In this document: piece after piece, positions 18,820 through 29,025 of the stretch
Layout: each line of letters opens with the position of its first letter
Position numbering within the stretch: position 1 is the stretch's first letter
Origin: Candidatus Saccharimonadota bacterium
Lineage (GTDB): Bacteria; Patescibacteriota; Saccharimonadia; Saccharimonadales; OFTM59
Reading direction: 5' to 3'
DNA: 32,750 bases
Assembly (NCBI GenBank): GCA_029260855.1
Contig: JAJDCK010000015.1
Location: forward strand, 1-32,750
The notes under the pieces: generated by a model
Told to the model about the DNA's origin: nothing
Database searches by the model: none
What the model saw: only the letters and a program-made list of their open reading frames with translations
Program-made: the position numbers and the translations under genes

Positions 18820-20763
18820 ATGTATTATTACCTTGTTCGGGTGGCCAGCTCATCATATAAACGCGACGAACCCCTTACCTACGGATATAATCACAGGGTT
18901 GAACCCAACAGCCTAGTAACCGTACCGATACAGAATAAAACGGCCCTCGGTTTGATTGTGGGCCCAACAAACAAGCCTAAATTCAGCACCAGAAACATAA
19001 AATTCGTACTAAGCGAACCCTCTCTTCCTAAGATATTCGTAGAGCTGCTGGATTGGCTAAAAACGTATTACCCTGCTAGCACGGGAGACATTCTTTTGTC
19101 CAGTTTGCCATCATCGCTCATAGCAAAACCCAGAATTAGCACATATGACCCTAGAACGCTTCACAATACAAACCAGAATCGCCCACCCCTTACCAGCGAA
19201 CAAAAACAGGCCATGCAGAAGATTGAGGCTTCAAACAGTAAAATATTTTTGCTTCACGGAGAAACCGGCTCAGGCAAGACGCGCCTTTATATAGAGTGTG
19301 CTCAAAAATCACTAGACAACGGCAAATCAGCCTTAATAATGACACCAGAAATAGGTCTCACCCCGCAGCTTGTCAAGATCTTTGAAGAAGCTTTTGGTGC
19401 ATCTAGAGTGGTGACTTTTCACTCTATGAAAACAGCAGCAGAACGCCGAGATATCTGGCTTCAGGTTTTGCGCAGCCCTGTTCCATTAGTAATTATTGGA
19501 CCACGTTCGGCGATGTTTACGCCTGTTGGGCAGCTGGGTTTGGTTGTTATGGACGAGGCCCATGATAACGCCTATAAACAAGAGCAGGCCCCCTATTATC
19601 AAACAAGTCGTGTGGCAGCTAAACTAGCAAGTCTTCATGGAGCACTATTCATTATGGGGACAGCCACTCCTTTGGTTGCCGACTATTACACTTATCAGCA
19701 AAAAAAACTACCGATTATCAGACTGTCTTCGCTGGCTGTAAAAAACGCAAGTTTGCCCAAAATTCAAACTGTCAGGTTAAGTGATCGCAATGAATTTAAG
19801 CGATCAGCCTATATGTCAGAGCCTATACTAAAAGCCGTAGACCGGGCTTTAGCTAGCAACGAACAGTCCTTAATATTCCTGAATCGGCGTGGGTCAGCAA
19901 GGGCTATACTTTGCCAAAATTGCAGCTGGCAGGCCACATGTCCTAAGTGTGACCTACCTCTTGTCTACCATGGCGACGAGCATATTATGCGCTGTCATAT
20001 TTGTGGCTACGCCAAATCTGCCGTTAGCAACTGTCCGGATTGTGGCCACCCTGATATAACCTTCAGAAGTGTTGGGACAAAGATGGTCGCAGACGAGCTA
20101 ACCCGCATGTTCCCCGGCGCCAGAGTGCAAAGGTTTGACAGAGATAACAACAAGAACGAACGCCTAGAAAATGCCTATGAATCGATCAAACAGGGTGCCG
20201 TTGATGTTTTGGTCGGTACACAGGTCTTGGGAAAGGGCTTAGACCTGCCCAGATTAAGCGTTGTAGGTGTTGTTCAAGCCGACACCAGTTTGTTTATCCC
20301 AGACTATACGGCAGACGAAGCTACCTATCAGCAACTCGTTCAGATTATTGGCCGGGTGGGTAGGGGACACCGGAAAGGTGCGGTTATCATTCAAAGCCAC
20401 GAGCCCGAAAGTGCTGCCATACAAGCGGCTATAGTGCGTGATTATGGAATTTTTTATGAGGGACAACTCCGGCAGAGACAGCTTTTTGGGTTCCCCCCTT
20501 TTTATTACCTACTCAAACTTACGTGCCACCGCGCGAATCAAAAAAGCGCAGAGAAATCGGCACAAAAACTTAAAGATCAACTACTCCAGCTAAATCTGCG
20601 CGTTGAGATCATCGGCCCCAGTCCAGCCTTTCACGCAAAGAAGGACAACCAATACTACTGGCAGCTCGTTATAAAATCCAAACAACGCAGTCAGCTTCTG
20701 GAGGCTATTAAACATCTGCCGTCAGGCTGGTCGTACAACATTGACCCGTCTAATCTATTATAA
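18820..20763 (+). CDS. priA: Primosomal helicase PriA
   Basis: LLHGETGSGKTRLYIE; VVMDEAHDNAYKQEQAPYYQTSRVA; zinc-binding CQNCSWQATCPKCDLPLVYH...CHICGYAKSAVSNCPDCG; VGTQVLGKGLDLPRL. Confidence 0.95.
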   Translation: MYYYLVRVASSSYKRDEPLTYGYNHRVEPNSLVTVPIQNKTALGLIVGPTNKPKFSTRNIKFVLSEPSLPKIFVELLDWLKTYYPASTGDILLSSLPSSLIAKPRISTYDPRTLHNTNQNRPPLTSEQKQAMQKIEASNSKIFLLHGETGSGKTRLYIECAQKSLDNGKSALIMTPEIGLTPQLVKIFEEAFGASRVVTFHSMKTAAERRDIWLQVLRSPVPLVIIGPRSAMFTPVGQLGLVVMDEAHDNAYKQEQAPYYQTSRVAAKLASLHGALFIMGTATPLVADYYTYQQKKLPIIRLSSLAVKNASLPKIQTVRLSDRNEFKRSAYMSEPILKAVDRALASNEQSLIFLNRRGSARAILCQNCSWQATCPKCDLPLVYHGDEHIMRCHICGYAKSAVSNCPDCGHPDITFRSVGTKMVADELTRMFPGARVQRFDRDNNKNERLENAYESIKQGAVDVLVGTQVLGKGLDLPRLSVVGVVQADTSLFIPDYTADEATYQQLVQIIGRVGRGHRKGAVIIQSHEPESAAIQAAIVRDYGIFYEGQLRQRQLFGFPPFYYLLKLTCHRANQKSAEKSAQKLKDQLLQLNLRVEIIGPSPAFHAKKDNQYYWQLVIKSKQRSQLLEAIKHLPSGWSYNIDPSNLL

Positions 20764-20793
20764 ATCTGCCACCGTCAGGTTATACTAGCCACA

Positions 20794-21366
20794 ATGATAA
20801 AAGACGACATTATAGTGCTGCCGCACATACATCTTCGCGAACGCTCCAAGAAAGTTGGTATTATATCTAAAGAAATCAAGCAGCTTGTAGCTGATATGCA
20901 GGCCGCTACCCTTGACTGGGAAGATAGCCGTAAGCATGAGGTGGGCGTAGCTCTCGCCGCCATACAGGTTGATAAACCGTTGCGAATAGTTGTTATCCGT
21001 AATAATTTTGACAACAAAAATGACCGAGACTTTAAGGTTTTCATAAACCCAGAGATCACTAAATACGAAGGAGTAGTAGAAGAAGACTACGAAGGGTGCC
21101 TAAGCGTTAAGAACGTTTACGGCAAAGTACCCCGTAACACTAAGGTCAGGGTCAAGGCGCTGGATATTGATGGCAAGGAGATTAGATTGACCGCCGAGGG
21201 GTTTTTGGCCCGTGTGTTTCAGCACGAGATCGACCACACTAATGGCGCGGTATTCGTTGACCACATAAAAGATAACCCCGAAGCCTTCTTCGTCCTTGAT
21301 GAAGAAGGTCGTTTGATAAAGCTAGACTATGAAAATGATGTCAGAAACAATCCTATTCTTTGGTAA
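20794..21366 (+). CDS. def: Peptide deformylase
   Basis: EGCLSV and HEIDH motifs; first motif reads GVALAAIQV. Confidence 0.92.
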   Translation: MIKDDIIVLPHIHLRERSKKVGIISKEIKQLVADMQAATLDWEDSRKHEVGVALAAIQVDKPLRIVVIRNNFDNKNDRDFKVFINPEITKYEGVVEEDYEGCLSVKNVYGKVPRNTKVRVKALDIDGKEIRLTAEGFLARVFQHEIDHTNGAVFVDHIKDNPEAFFVLDEEGRLIKLDYENDVRNNPILW

Positions 21367-22273
21367 TGAGCGTCTGGCCACAGGTGTCGCCACAAGCGCT
21401 TCTACCCTAGAAGCGCTGGTACAAGCTGGCTATAACATAGCTGCTGTCGTCTCCAATTACGAGACGGCTAGATCACGCAAATCACGTGATCTAGAAATTG
21501 CTTCGGTTGCCTCTAAACATAATATCCCTCTGCTCTTACCCGATAAACCATCTAATATTAGCGAGCAACTAAAGGGTTACGGAGCAAAAATAGGTGTTTT
21601 AGTGGCATACGGAAAAATCGTACCGCAGTCTATTATTGATATCTTTCCGCACGGAATCATTAATATTCACCCTTCCCTCCTACCTCTACACCGCGGGCCC
21701 ACTCCTATAGAAAGCGTAATTCTTGAAGGCGCTGATAAAACAGGTGTTTCAATTATGCAGCTGTCCCAGGCTATGGACGCCGGTCCGGTGTTTGGGCAAT
21801 CTGAAGTAATATTACACGGCGATGAGACCAAACAAGCTATGGCCAATACGTTACTAGATATCGGACAAACTATGCTGCTTGAATTACTGCCAGGCATTAT
21901 TAGTGGTGACGTCGTAGCCATACCCCAAGATGAAGCACACGCAACCTATGGCCAGCTACTAAGCAAAAGTGATGGTATGATTGACTGGACCAAGTCAGCC
22001 GTGCAACTTGAAAGAGAAATTCGCGCCTTCCTAGGATGGCCACAGAGTCGTACTACTATTGCCGGTAAAGATGTTGTTATTACCAAGGCGCGCGTTACTG
22101 ACTATTCAGGCAAGCCGGGCCATATAATTACAGAAGGCAAACAGTTGATGATATGCTGCAGTGAAGATGCTTTATATGTAGAGCGGCTTAAACCGGCCGG
22201 TAAAAATGAAATGACCAGCGAAGCGTTTCTCGCTGGCCATCGCCATTTACTTGAAGACCTAAAAAAAATTTAG
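21338..22273 (+). CDS. fmt: Methionyl-tRNA formyltransferase
   Basis: ILFFGNERLATGV; INIHPSLLPLHRGPTPIESVILEGADKTGVSIMQL. Start taken at MSETILFF (21338); overlaps def. Confidence 0.93.
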   Translation: MSETILFFGNERLATGVATSASTLEALVQAGYNIAAVVSNYETARSRKSRDLEIASVASKHNIPLLLPDKPSNISEQLKGYGAKIGVLVAYGKIVPQSIIDIFPHGIINIHPSLLPLHRGPTPIESVILEGADKTGVSIMQLSQAMDAGPVFGQSEVILHGDETKQAMANTLLDIGQTMLLELLPGIISGDVVAIPQDEAHATYGQLLSKSDGMIDWTKSAVQLEREIRAFLGWPQSRTTIAGKDVVITKARVTDYSGKPGHIITEGKQLMICCSEDALYVERLKPAGKNEMTSEAFLAGHRHLLEDLKKI

Positions 22274-22278
22274 GTCTT
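22254..22278. terminator. Hairpin terminator overlapping the fmt stop codon
   Basis: aagacctaaa-aaaaa-tttaggtctt, perfect 10-bp stem; the TAG stop (22271-22273) lies inside the stem. Confidence 0.65.
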
Positions 22279-22306
22279 TGGCGCGAGCTTTTTGAACAGT
22301 TAGTTC

Positions 22307-22645
22307 TTAGTTACTACTTGGGTCAGGCTGGTGGTTTGCGCTGGCTTCTAGGATTGCGGGAGCGCTGGCTTTAATTTCGGCCTTGAGCTGTTCAAGCTGG
22401 TCAGCAACCACTTGTTTGTAATCAGGAAAGTTAGTTTCAAGCCATTTTAGGGCACCAGCTTCGTTTTTGCTATCAATAAAACTTTCAAATTCGTCTAATT
22501 GTTCTTTTGTCATCTGTTCGGCAAGCTTCATACCAACCCGCATCTCTAGTGTTTCGTAAATGTGCCCCAGCATCTTGTTTTTTTCGTCTGGAGGCAAACC
22601 ACCAAGCCCTAGTTCTTTGAGTAAGTCGTCATCAAGTTTAAACAT
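22307..22645 (-). CDS. Conserved small helical protein (DUF5663-like)
   Basis: MFKLDDDLLKELGLGGLPPDEKNKMLGHIYETLEMRVGMKLAEQMTKEQLDEFESFID...WLETNFPDYKQVV; good SD (agaaggattaattATG). Confidence 0.7.
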   Translation of the reverse strand: MFKLDDDLLKELGLGGLPPDEKNKMLGHIYETLEMRVGMKLAEQMTKEQLDEFESFIDSKNEAGALKWLETNFPDYKQVVADQLEQLKAEIKASAPAILEASANHQPDPSSN

Positions 22646-22737
22646 AATTAATCCTTCTGCTTGATATTGTATCTGAAATTACATGCATATTATAACACTA
22701 GGCTTTTTATTTAAGTAGATAGCCCATGACAACTTAG

Positions 22738-24009
22738 CTACCTGGGCCCAAAGATCATGATTACGCCCAAGCAAACCACTAAGACTACCGCTGTCCAAAA
22801 GCCACTTTTTACTGCTTGTTTGTATAGGTCTGGCTGGCTGGGGTTGGGGGCAGTAGTGGTTGTTTTTTGTCGCGCTTCTATAGTTTTCATAGTAGCAGCC
22901 GTAAATACGCTCTGGCCATTTTTATCTGAACGAGAGAGTATGACCCCTACAGGGGCAGCGCCGAGTTGCTGGAGCGGCTGGTCTTTGACCTCATGACTTC
23001 GTTCAAATAATTTTTCAATCGGTGCGTTCTTCTCGGCTGCTTTTGCGACTTTTTCCAACACTCTATCGGGTCTTTCACCCATAGTAGAAGCCTCTGAAAT
23101 TGTGTTACCTGATTGTGTAGCAACATTTTGTTCAAGTTTATTATCTGATTTTAGGGGTTTCTGGACTTCCGCTACAGAAGACCCGGGGGTCTCTAGGGGC
23201 GACAATTTCAACTCTGGAGACGAAGACTGATCGGGTAGCGACCCAGGCACCGTACGGTTGACTTCTATGGCAGGGAACGGTGTTTGTCGGTCGTTGCTAT
23301 TCAATTTTTGATCTATTCGTTTGATTTCTTTCTTCAGTTTACGGTCGGCGCGTCGTCTGGCCAAGAATTCCAAACCAAACAGCCCCGCAGCCACACCCAC
23401 CCCCTGTTGCCCACCTCTCTCAATAACACGTTCACCGGCAATATTATCGCCACTATTAGCCATAACGTCCTTGTATTCTGTCCTTTCATTAGCCGGGGCA
23501 TTCAGTGCAGCAGTAATGTCCGGCGAGACAATGGTCGCGTTCATCGCTTCTGCTATAGCGGGCGCATCTATCATCTGTTCGGTTGAGGTCTCAAGCCGAG
23601 GTTTTGTTTCTGGAATTTCATTTTCACGGACTAAGGGATCGCTTACGTCTACTGGTGCTTCATTAGAGCTTGCGGGTTCGTGAGCTATGGTCAACGTGTC
23701 TTCAGGATTAAGCACAGATTCCGCTGGAGGCACGACGTGCTGAGTAAATAATGTATCGTTTGCCTGTGTCTGTTTTGGCTCTGTTAGTGCAGGCCTTACT
23801 ATACCCCCGAATATTCTTCCGAAAAGACGTTGCCACCGTTTGCTTTTTTTGGTTTCGCTCGGCTCAGCCTCACTGTGCTCTTCTTGGGACTCCTTAATAT
23901 ATTTAGATTCAGGTAGAATTCCTAAGCGTTGCTGCCAGGACTCTAGAAAACTAGGTCTTTTTGACTCAAGAAGTTTCTCGTCATCGCCTTTAGGGCGGGA
24001 GTTTTCCAT
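22738..24009 (-). CDS. Hypothetical low-complexity protein with C-terminal TM anchor
   Basis: Start moved to MENSRPKGDD (complement 24009) to avoid overlap with infB; C-terminal AVKSGFWTAVVLVVCLGVIMIFGPR. Confidence 0.65.
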   Translation of the reverse strand: MENSRPKGDDEKLLESKRPSFLESWQQRLGILPESKYIKESQEEHSEAEPSETKKSKRWQRLFGRIFGGIVRPALTEPKQTQANDTLFTQHVVPPAESVLNPEDTLTIAHEPASSNEAPVDVSDPLVRENEIPETKPRLETSTEQMIDAPAIAEAMNATIVSPDITAALNAPANERTEYKDVMANSGDNIAGERVIERGGQQGVGVAAGLFGLEFLARRRADRKLKKEIKRIDQKLNSNDRQTPFPAIEVNRTVPGSLPDQSSSPELKLSPLETPGSSVAEVQKPLKSDNKLEQNVATQSGNTISEASTMGERPDRVLEKVAKAAEKNAPIEKLFERSHEVKDQPLQQLGAAPVGVILSRSDKNGQSVFTAATMKTIEARQKTTTTAPNPSQPDLYKQAVKSGFWTAVVLVVCLGVIMIFGPR

Positions 24010-24028
24010 AATAAATTTTATACCATTT

Positions 24029-25786
24029 TTATAGTGTGCGGGCAACTGTCTCACGACTAAACAGTTCAACGTGGTCATCTACCTGTACATCAACTCTAGT
24101 GGGAGTTTTTAAGCTCATTCCGCACATCTCGCCTTCAAATACTTCTTTAGCATCCTGGGGACCCTTTTTTAGATTCGTCACATCTACTTCAGATAACTCT
24201 TTACCGCCACGCGTCACTCTAGCCCGCGATGGGTATACCAGCTTACCCTTAGTTACCTCACCGCCGCAGATTAACTCTGTTTTAGTAGACTTAAATATGC
24301 CCTTAACAACTAGACGGCCGATCGGTGTTTCTATGACTTCCGGCGCCAATAATTTGGTTAACTCCTGTTTGGCATCATCAATTAACTCATAAATAACTTT
24401 GTAGAGGCGTAGAGAGATATGATCACGATTTGCGTGCTGCTTAACACCAGAGGGTGTGGTTACGTTGAAGCCATAGATTATGGCATTACTACTGTGTGCA
24501 AGATGCAGGTCGTTTTCGTTTACAGCACCGACACCAGCGGCCACTATCCTTATCGCAACCTCTGTTGTGTCCAGTGATTTTAGACTATCTAAAACAGATG
24601 TTAAGGAGCCTTGTACGTCTGCTTTCAGCACAATATTGAGTTCAGTGAGTTCTTTGCTACGACTAATCAGTCTCATTAATTCATTGCTATTTGACCCCGC
24701 CCTTGCACCACTCTCTTGGCGATTTTGAGCGCCTTGGCTGGCTAGGTTACGGGCTTCCTTTTCAGTTTTAACAACAACGAAGGTGTCACCAAACTCCGGC
24801 AAGGATTTAAAACCAGTGATCAATACGGGAGTGGATGGCAGCGCTTCTTTGAGCTTTGCGCCACTCGTAGTCTCGAGATTACGAACTCGCGCATATGTCG
24901 GGCCTGTCACAACAAAATCACCTGCACGAAGTTTACCCACCTCCACCAGCGCAACTGCAGTAGGGCCCCTGCCTTGCTCCATGTGGGCCTCTATTATTAG
25001 ACCCTCCGCGGGCATGTTTTGTTCTGCTTTTAGATCCTCAACATCAGCCACCAGAAACACCATATCTAGGAGCTCTTTTAAGCCCTCACCGGTTTTTGCG
25101 GAGACATTCAAAACTACAGCATCGCCACCCCACTCCTCTACTAGAACATCTTGTTCTGCTAGCTCTTTTTTTACTCTGTTGGGATCGGCGTCTGGTTTAT
25201 CAATCTTGTTGATTGCAATTATTATTTTTACCCCCGCTTTGCGCGCAAAACGGATAGCCTCTATGGTTTGCGGCTTAACCCCATCGTCGGCGGCTACGAC
25301 CAAGATCACCACATCGGTTAGTCGTGCGCCGTGTTCGCGCAAAGCCGCAAAAGCTTCATGCCCAGGAGTATCTAGTAAAGTAATGTAACGTTCACCGTGT
25401 TGAATCTGATAGGCAGCAATGTGCTGGGTTATGCCACCTGCTTCGCCCTTGGCAACGTCTGCTTTACGAATCGCATCTAGTAGACTAGTTTTACCGTGGT
25501 CAACGTGGCCCATAACAGCCACAACGGGCGGCCTAGAGACCGCGCTTTTACCGTGTTCGCGCTTGGCTCTTGGCTTGGCCTCCTCGGCAACCCTCCTAAC
25601 AAGCTCCGTATCAAGCTCGAGTTCGCCGACAATTATCTGGGCAGTATCAAAATCTATACGTTCATTAACTGTAGCCATTACCCCGTTCTTCATTAATTCC
25701 CCGATCAGCTGGGTTACAGGGATCATTAGCCGATCAGCCAGGGTACCAACGGTAATCATGTCTTCTATTTCAATGGTTGTTGCCAT
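24029..25786 (-). CDS. infB: Translation initiation factor IF-2 (short form)
   Basis: [45 protein letters not shown]. Confidence 0.97.
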   Translation of the reverse strand: MATTIEIEDMITVGTLADRLMIPVTQLIGELMKNGVMATVNERIDFDTAQIIVGELELDTELVRRVAEEAKPRAKREHGKSAVSRPPVVAVMGHVDHGKTSLLDAIRKADVAKGEAGGITQHIAAYQIQHGERYITLLDTPGHEAFAALREHGARLTDVVILVVAADDGVKPQTIEAIRFARKAGVKIIIAINKIDKPDADPNRVKKELAEQDVLVEEWGGDAVVLNVSAKTGEGLKELLDMVFLVADVEDLKAEQNMPAEGLIIEAHMEQGRGPTAVALVEVGKLRAGDFVVTGPTYARVRNLETTSGAKLKEALPSTPVLITGFKSLPEFGDTFVVVKTEKEARNLASQGAQNRQESGARAGSNSNELMRLISRSKELTELNIVLKADVQGSLTSVLDSLKSLDTTEVAIRIVAAGVGAVNENDLHLAHSSNAIIYGFNVTTPSGVKQHANRDHISLRLYKVIYELIDDAKQELTKLLAPEVIETPIGRLVVKGIFKSTKTELICGGEVTKGKLVYPSRARVTRGGKELSEVDVTNLKKGPQDAKEVFEGEMCGMSLKTPTRVDVQVDDHVELFSRETVARTL

Positions 25787-25835
25787 AACGCCGTCTCCTT
25801 TCTGGCTGATTGCCGATTAATTACATACTTGGAGC

Positions 25836-26900
25836 CTATTTTGTGTCTTTGAGGCTCAAAGCTATCTTTCGCGCCTCGGTGTCTATATCTATGACTTTGA
25901 ATTTTTTCTTTTCGTTAAGCTGGAATATTTTCTCTGGGTCAACACTATCGTCATCACTCATCTCTGAGACATGAACCAAAGCCTCTACTGATGGGCTTAG
26001 TTGTACGAAAGCCCCAAACGGAGTAATGCGCGTGACCTTGCCTTCTACCGATTCACCTTTTTTGAACGCTTTTACTTCGTTCAGCCAAGGATCTTCCATC
26101 ATCTGCTTAAGACTCAACGACAGACGGTCCTTGTCAATTGCTATGATCTTAGCTTTAACGGTATCTCCAGTCTTGACGTAATCACGGGGGTTCTCAACCC
26201 GCTCCCAAGATATCTCCGAGATGTGTATAAGACCTTCAATCCCATCCACGTTCACAAAGGCACCGAAATCAATTACGCCCGTTATTATGCCCTCTACCTC
26301 ATCGCCAGCCTTAAGCTTAGAGAAGCGAGCCTGCATATCATCTCTAACCGCCTCTTTTTCGGAAAAGATCAATTTATTATCCTTACGACTGATGTCCAGA
26401 ATACGTACCCTGATAGATTGATTAATTAACTGATTGAGTTTTTGCAGGATTTCATCTTTGTCTGCCCCTGATACTCTCGGGTAATGTCCAGCGGCTAACT
26501 GTGAGACGGGCAAGAAGCCACGGATACCTTCTAGTTCAACGAGCATACCGCCCCTGTTGGCATCATAAGGTACGATTTCAATTATATCCTGTGCCTCAAA
26601 TATATGTTGTAGCTCGTCCCAACCTCTGTCTTTGGCGGCACGGCGCATACTTAGGAGCGAGTGTCCTTCGTCTAGTTCTGGGTCAACCACACTCGTAACC
26701 ACCTCTTGACCTTCTTCTAGGGTCTGGCCGTGACCGATTTCACGGCGCATAACTACACCAACACCGTTTGCCCCTAGGTCAATCCAGACTTCGTGCTTTC
26801 GCACCGAAGATACAACCCCTTCAACAACGTCACCCTGTTTTAACTGTTTTATATCACTGGACGCTAGCAAGTCGTCCATAGTTACTACTGATTTTGACAT
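25836..26900 (-). CDS. rpsA: Ribosomal protein S1 homologue with four S1 repeats
   Basis: Repeated S1 motifs, e.g. GDEVEGIITGVIDFGAFVNVDGIEGLIHISEISWERVENP; GESVEGKVTRITPFGAFVQLSPSVEALVHVSEMS. Confidence 0.93.
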   Translation of the reverse strand: MSKSVVTMDDLLASSDIKQLKQGDVVEGVVSSVRKHEVWIDLGANGVGVVMRREIGHGQTLEEGQEVVTSVVDPELDEGHSLLSMRRAAKDRGWDELQHIFEAQDIIEIVPYDANRGGMLVELEGIRGFLPVSQLAAGHYPRVSGADKDEILQKLNQLINQSIRVRILDISRKDNKLIFSEKEAVRDDMQARFSKLKAGDEVEGIITGVIDFGAFVNVDGIEGLIHISEISWERVENPRDYVKTGDTVKAKIIAIDKDRLSLSLKQMMEDPWLNEVKAFKKGESVEGKVTRITPFGAFVQLSPSVEALVHVSEMSDDDSVDPEKIFQLNEKKKFKVIDIDTEARKIALSLKDTK

Positions 26901-27026
26901 GTTTATGCATGCCTCCTTGTTTCTGCGGCAGCCCGTAGACTGTTTTCTCCGCCAGACTTACCGTACATTATATCTGTTTCCCATCTTTAAGTAAAGTGTT
27001 GGGCGCTTGCTGCTATACTGGAGCTC

Positions 27027-27851
27027 ATGAGCTATTTAGCTGTAGATATCGGGGGTACAAAAACACTAATCGTAGCCTTTTCCGCCGAGGGTAAAATAAA
27101 AGAATCCCGAAAGTTTGAAACCCCTGCTCTTTACGAAACATTTATTGAAGAACTGGCAGCTAACGTTGCTAAATTATCAACAAAGAAATTCATCGGTGGA
27201 GCAGTAGCCGTACCCGGCAGAATCAACCGAGATGAAGGCAAAATCGTTTCACTTGGCAATCTAACCTGGCGCCATGTTTCTATACAAAAAGATATAAGTA
27301 GGATAAGTAGCTGCCCGATAGTTATTGAAAATGACGCTAATTTAGCTGGGCTATCGGAGGCGCGAAACGTACCAAAGTATCGTCGAGTATTATACGTAAC
27401 TATCAGTACAGGAATAGGTGGTGGATACATAATAAATGGGCACATAGATCCCAACACAAAAGATTCTGAAATAGGGCAAGTTCTATTAGAGCACAATGGA
27501 GCACTTAGGAGGTGGGAAGAATTTGCTTCAGGAAGAGCAATAGTTGGGCAATTCGGTAAGCGCGCAAGTGAAATTGACCCAAATGATGGTGGTGCGTGGT
27601 ATACGATCGGGCGTAATATAGCTATCGGCTTAATTGATGCTATCGCGATTTTGGCACCAGAGGTAGTGATTATGGGTGGTGGTGTTGGTGCGCATTTCAA
27701 AAATTTTGAGACCCACTTAATTGAAGCGTTAAAAATATATGAAAATTCACTCATGAAAATACCTCCAATTATCCAGGCTAAGCACCCTGAAGAGGCTGTA
27801 GTATATGGTTGTTTTGAGTTAGCTAAGGAGGAGTATGGAAAAACTACTTAA
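27027..27851 (+). CDS. ROK-family sugar kinase
   Basis: YLAVDIGGTKTLIVAF; IVIENDANLAGLSEA; VLYVTISTGIGGGYIINGHI. Confidence 0.88.
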   Translation: MSYLAVDIGGTKTLIVAFSAEGKIKESRKFETPALYETFIEELAANVAKLSTKKFIGGAVAVPGRINRDEGKIVSLGNLTWRHVSIQKDISRISSCPIVIENDANLAGLSEARNVPKYRRVLYVTISTGIGGGYIINGHIDPNTKDSEIGQVLLEHNGALRRWEEFASGRAIVGQFGKRASEIDPNDGGAWYTIGRNIAIGLIDAIAILAPEVVIMGGGVGAHFKNFETHLIEALKIYENSLMKIPPIIQAKHPEEAVVYGCFELAKEEYGKTT

Positions 27852-28335
27852 AAAATTATCCGTCGGCTTCCCTGACTTGAAGTTTATTAGAGGTAATCAG
27901 TGCAGGTGGTCTCCTGGCGATCGAACAATCACTTATACCACCGACACCTCGGAAGATTGTGCAAGCTGGGCCCTGTTACACGAGCTTGCACACGCCACCC
28001 TAAACCACACAACTTATAGAATGGATATTGATCTGTTGTTAATGGAGGTTGCGGCCTGGGAGAAAGCCAAACAGCTTGCCAAGAACTATGGTTTCGCTAT
28101 TGACGACGGACACATTCAGGATTGCCTAGACACCTACCGGGATTGGCTGGACCAGCGTAGTACCTGCCCCACCTGCGGAAATAATAGTTTACAGCAAGGC
28201 TCAGAAGAATATCAATGCTTTAACTGCCAGACGCTATGGCGAGTCTCATCATCCCGCTTTTGCCGACCGTACCGTCAAAAAAATCGCAGCAAAAATAAAA
28301 CGTCGCCTGTCTTGCGACAAGCGACGTTTCAGTGA
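27835..28335 (+). CDS. HExxH metallopeptidase-like protein with C-terminal zinc ribbon
   Basis: LLHELAHATLNH motif; CPTCGNNSLQQGSEEYQCFNC ribbon; overlaps the ROK kinase by 17 nt. Confidence 0.72.
   Translation: MEKLLKKLSVGFPDLKFIRGNQCRWSPGDRTITYTTDTSEDCASWALLHELAHATLNHTTYRMDIDLLLMEVAAWEKAKQLAKNYGFAIDDGHIQDCLDTYRDWLDQRSTCPTCGNNSLQQGSEEYQCFNCQTLWRVSSSRFCRPYRQKNRSKNKTSPVLRQATFQ
28298..28329 (-). terminator. Terminator of the KGG gene embedded in the convergent CDS
   Basis: aaacgtcgc-c-tgtc-ttgc-gaca-a-gcgacgttt; on the minus strand the stem is followed by ttttattttt. Confidence 0.7.
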
Positions 28336-28348
28336 AGTTAACCGCTAT

Positions 28349-28549
28349 CTAAGCAGATACTTTTTTAGAACGGCGTGAAATACGACCGCCCTTAGCGCCA
28401 GCCAAGCGAGCAAGCTCGCGGTTAGCGAAAAAGCCTCCGGTACGGCCTAATTTGCCGCCCTTAGCACCGATTTTTGCGTAAAAATCGCTACCGTACTTGG
28501 TTTTGTTAGTGTTAGCAGCAGCCTTGCCGCCAGCTTTAGTTCCAGCCAT
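28349..28549 (-). CDS. KGG-repeat (stress-induced) protein
   Basis: MAGTKAGGKAAANTNKTKYGSDFYAKIGAKGGKLGRTGGFFANRELARLAGAKGGRISRR; start at MAGTKAG with aaggaggcc SD. Confidence 0.82.
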   Translation of the reverse strand: MAGTKAGGKAAANTNKTKYGSDFYAKIGAKGGKLGRTGGFFANRELARLAGAKGGRISRRSKKVSA

Positions 28550-28586
28550 TTTGTGAGGCCTCCTTAATTTACTAGTCTCTCTAGGA

Positions 28587-28630
28587 AACAAAAAGGGTCT
28601 TCCGTCCCAGATACTGGAACAGAAAACCCT
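28587..28630 (-). terminator. Long hairpin with T-run between two minus-strand genes
   Basis: Minus strand agggttttctgttccagtatctgggacggaagaccctttttgtt; agggt/accct and gttccag/ctgggac stems. Confidence 0.65.
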
Positions 28631-28730
28631 CTGCTTCTTTCGAATATGCTTATGATACCACTCTATGCTGCTAATGTCAATAAAAAATACTCCGGCCTTT
28701 GGGCGAGCTATAGGCCTTTACGACTTTGAG

Positions 28731-28934
28731 CTAAAGACCCAAGGCTTCAAAGGTTCGGTGAACCAGTAGCGCTGGCCATGCAATAGCTTTTAGGATTGCT
28801 AGTATAAAGCCCCAGAGCCCCTCCGACTGCTGGACGAAGTAGACAAGCGCACCCATCCAGGCCATAAAAAGCACAAACCCCATCGACCCATCTTCCTTAA
28901 CAACCTTGATAAAATTCCTCTCACTTTTAGCCAT
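28731..28934 (-). CDS. Small membrane protein
   Basis: MAKSERNFIKVVKEDGSMGFVLFMAWMGALVYFVQQSEGLWGFILAILKAIAWPALLVHRTFEALGL with aggaggaagt SD; the 175-aa track start is not supported. Confidence 0.7.
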   Translation of the reverse strand: MAKSERNFIKVVKEDGSMGFVLFMAWMGALVYFVQQSEGLWGFILAILKAIAWPALLVHRTFEALGL

Positions 28935-29025
28935 ACTTCCTCCTTTTTCTAAATCATACTCTCCGTTCGTAATCCAGCCAACCACTGGAAATATCTTTTT
29001 CTTTCTCAGGGCGTATAATTTACTT

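Noticed and set aside
24783-25388. 201-aa plus-strand ORF opposite infB
   Set aside because: Antisense to conserved infB; no independent evidence.
27131-27754. 207-aa minus ORF opposite the ROK kinase
   Set aside because: Antisense to a clear ROK kinase; Pro/Ser-rich shadow translation.
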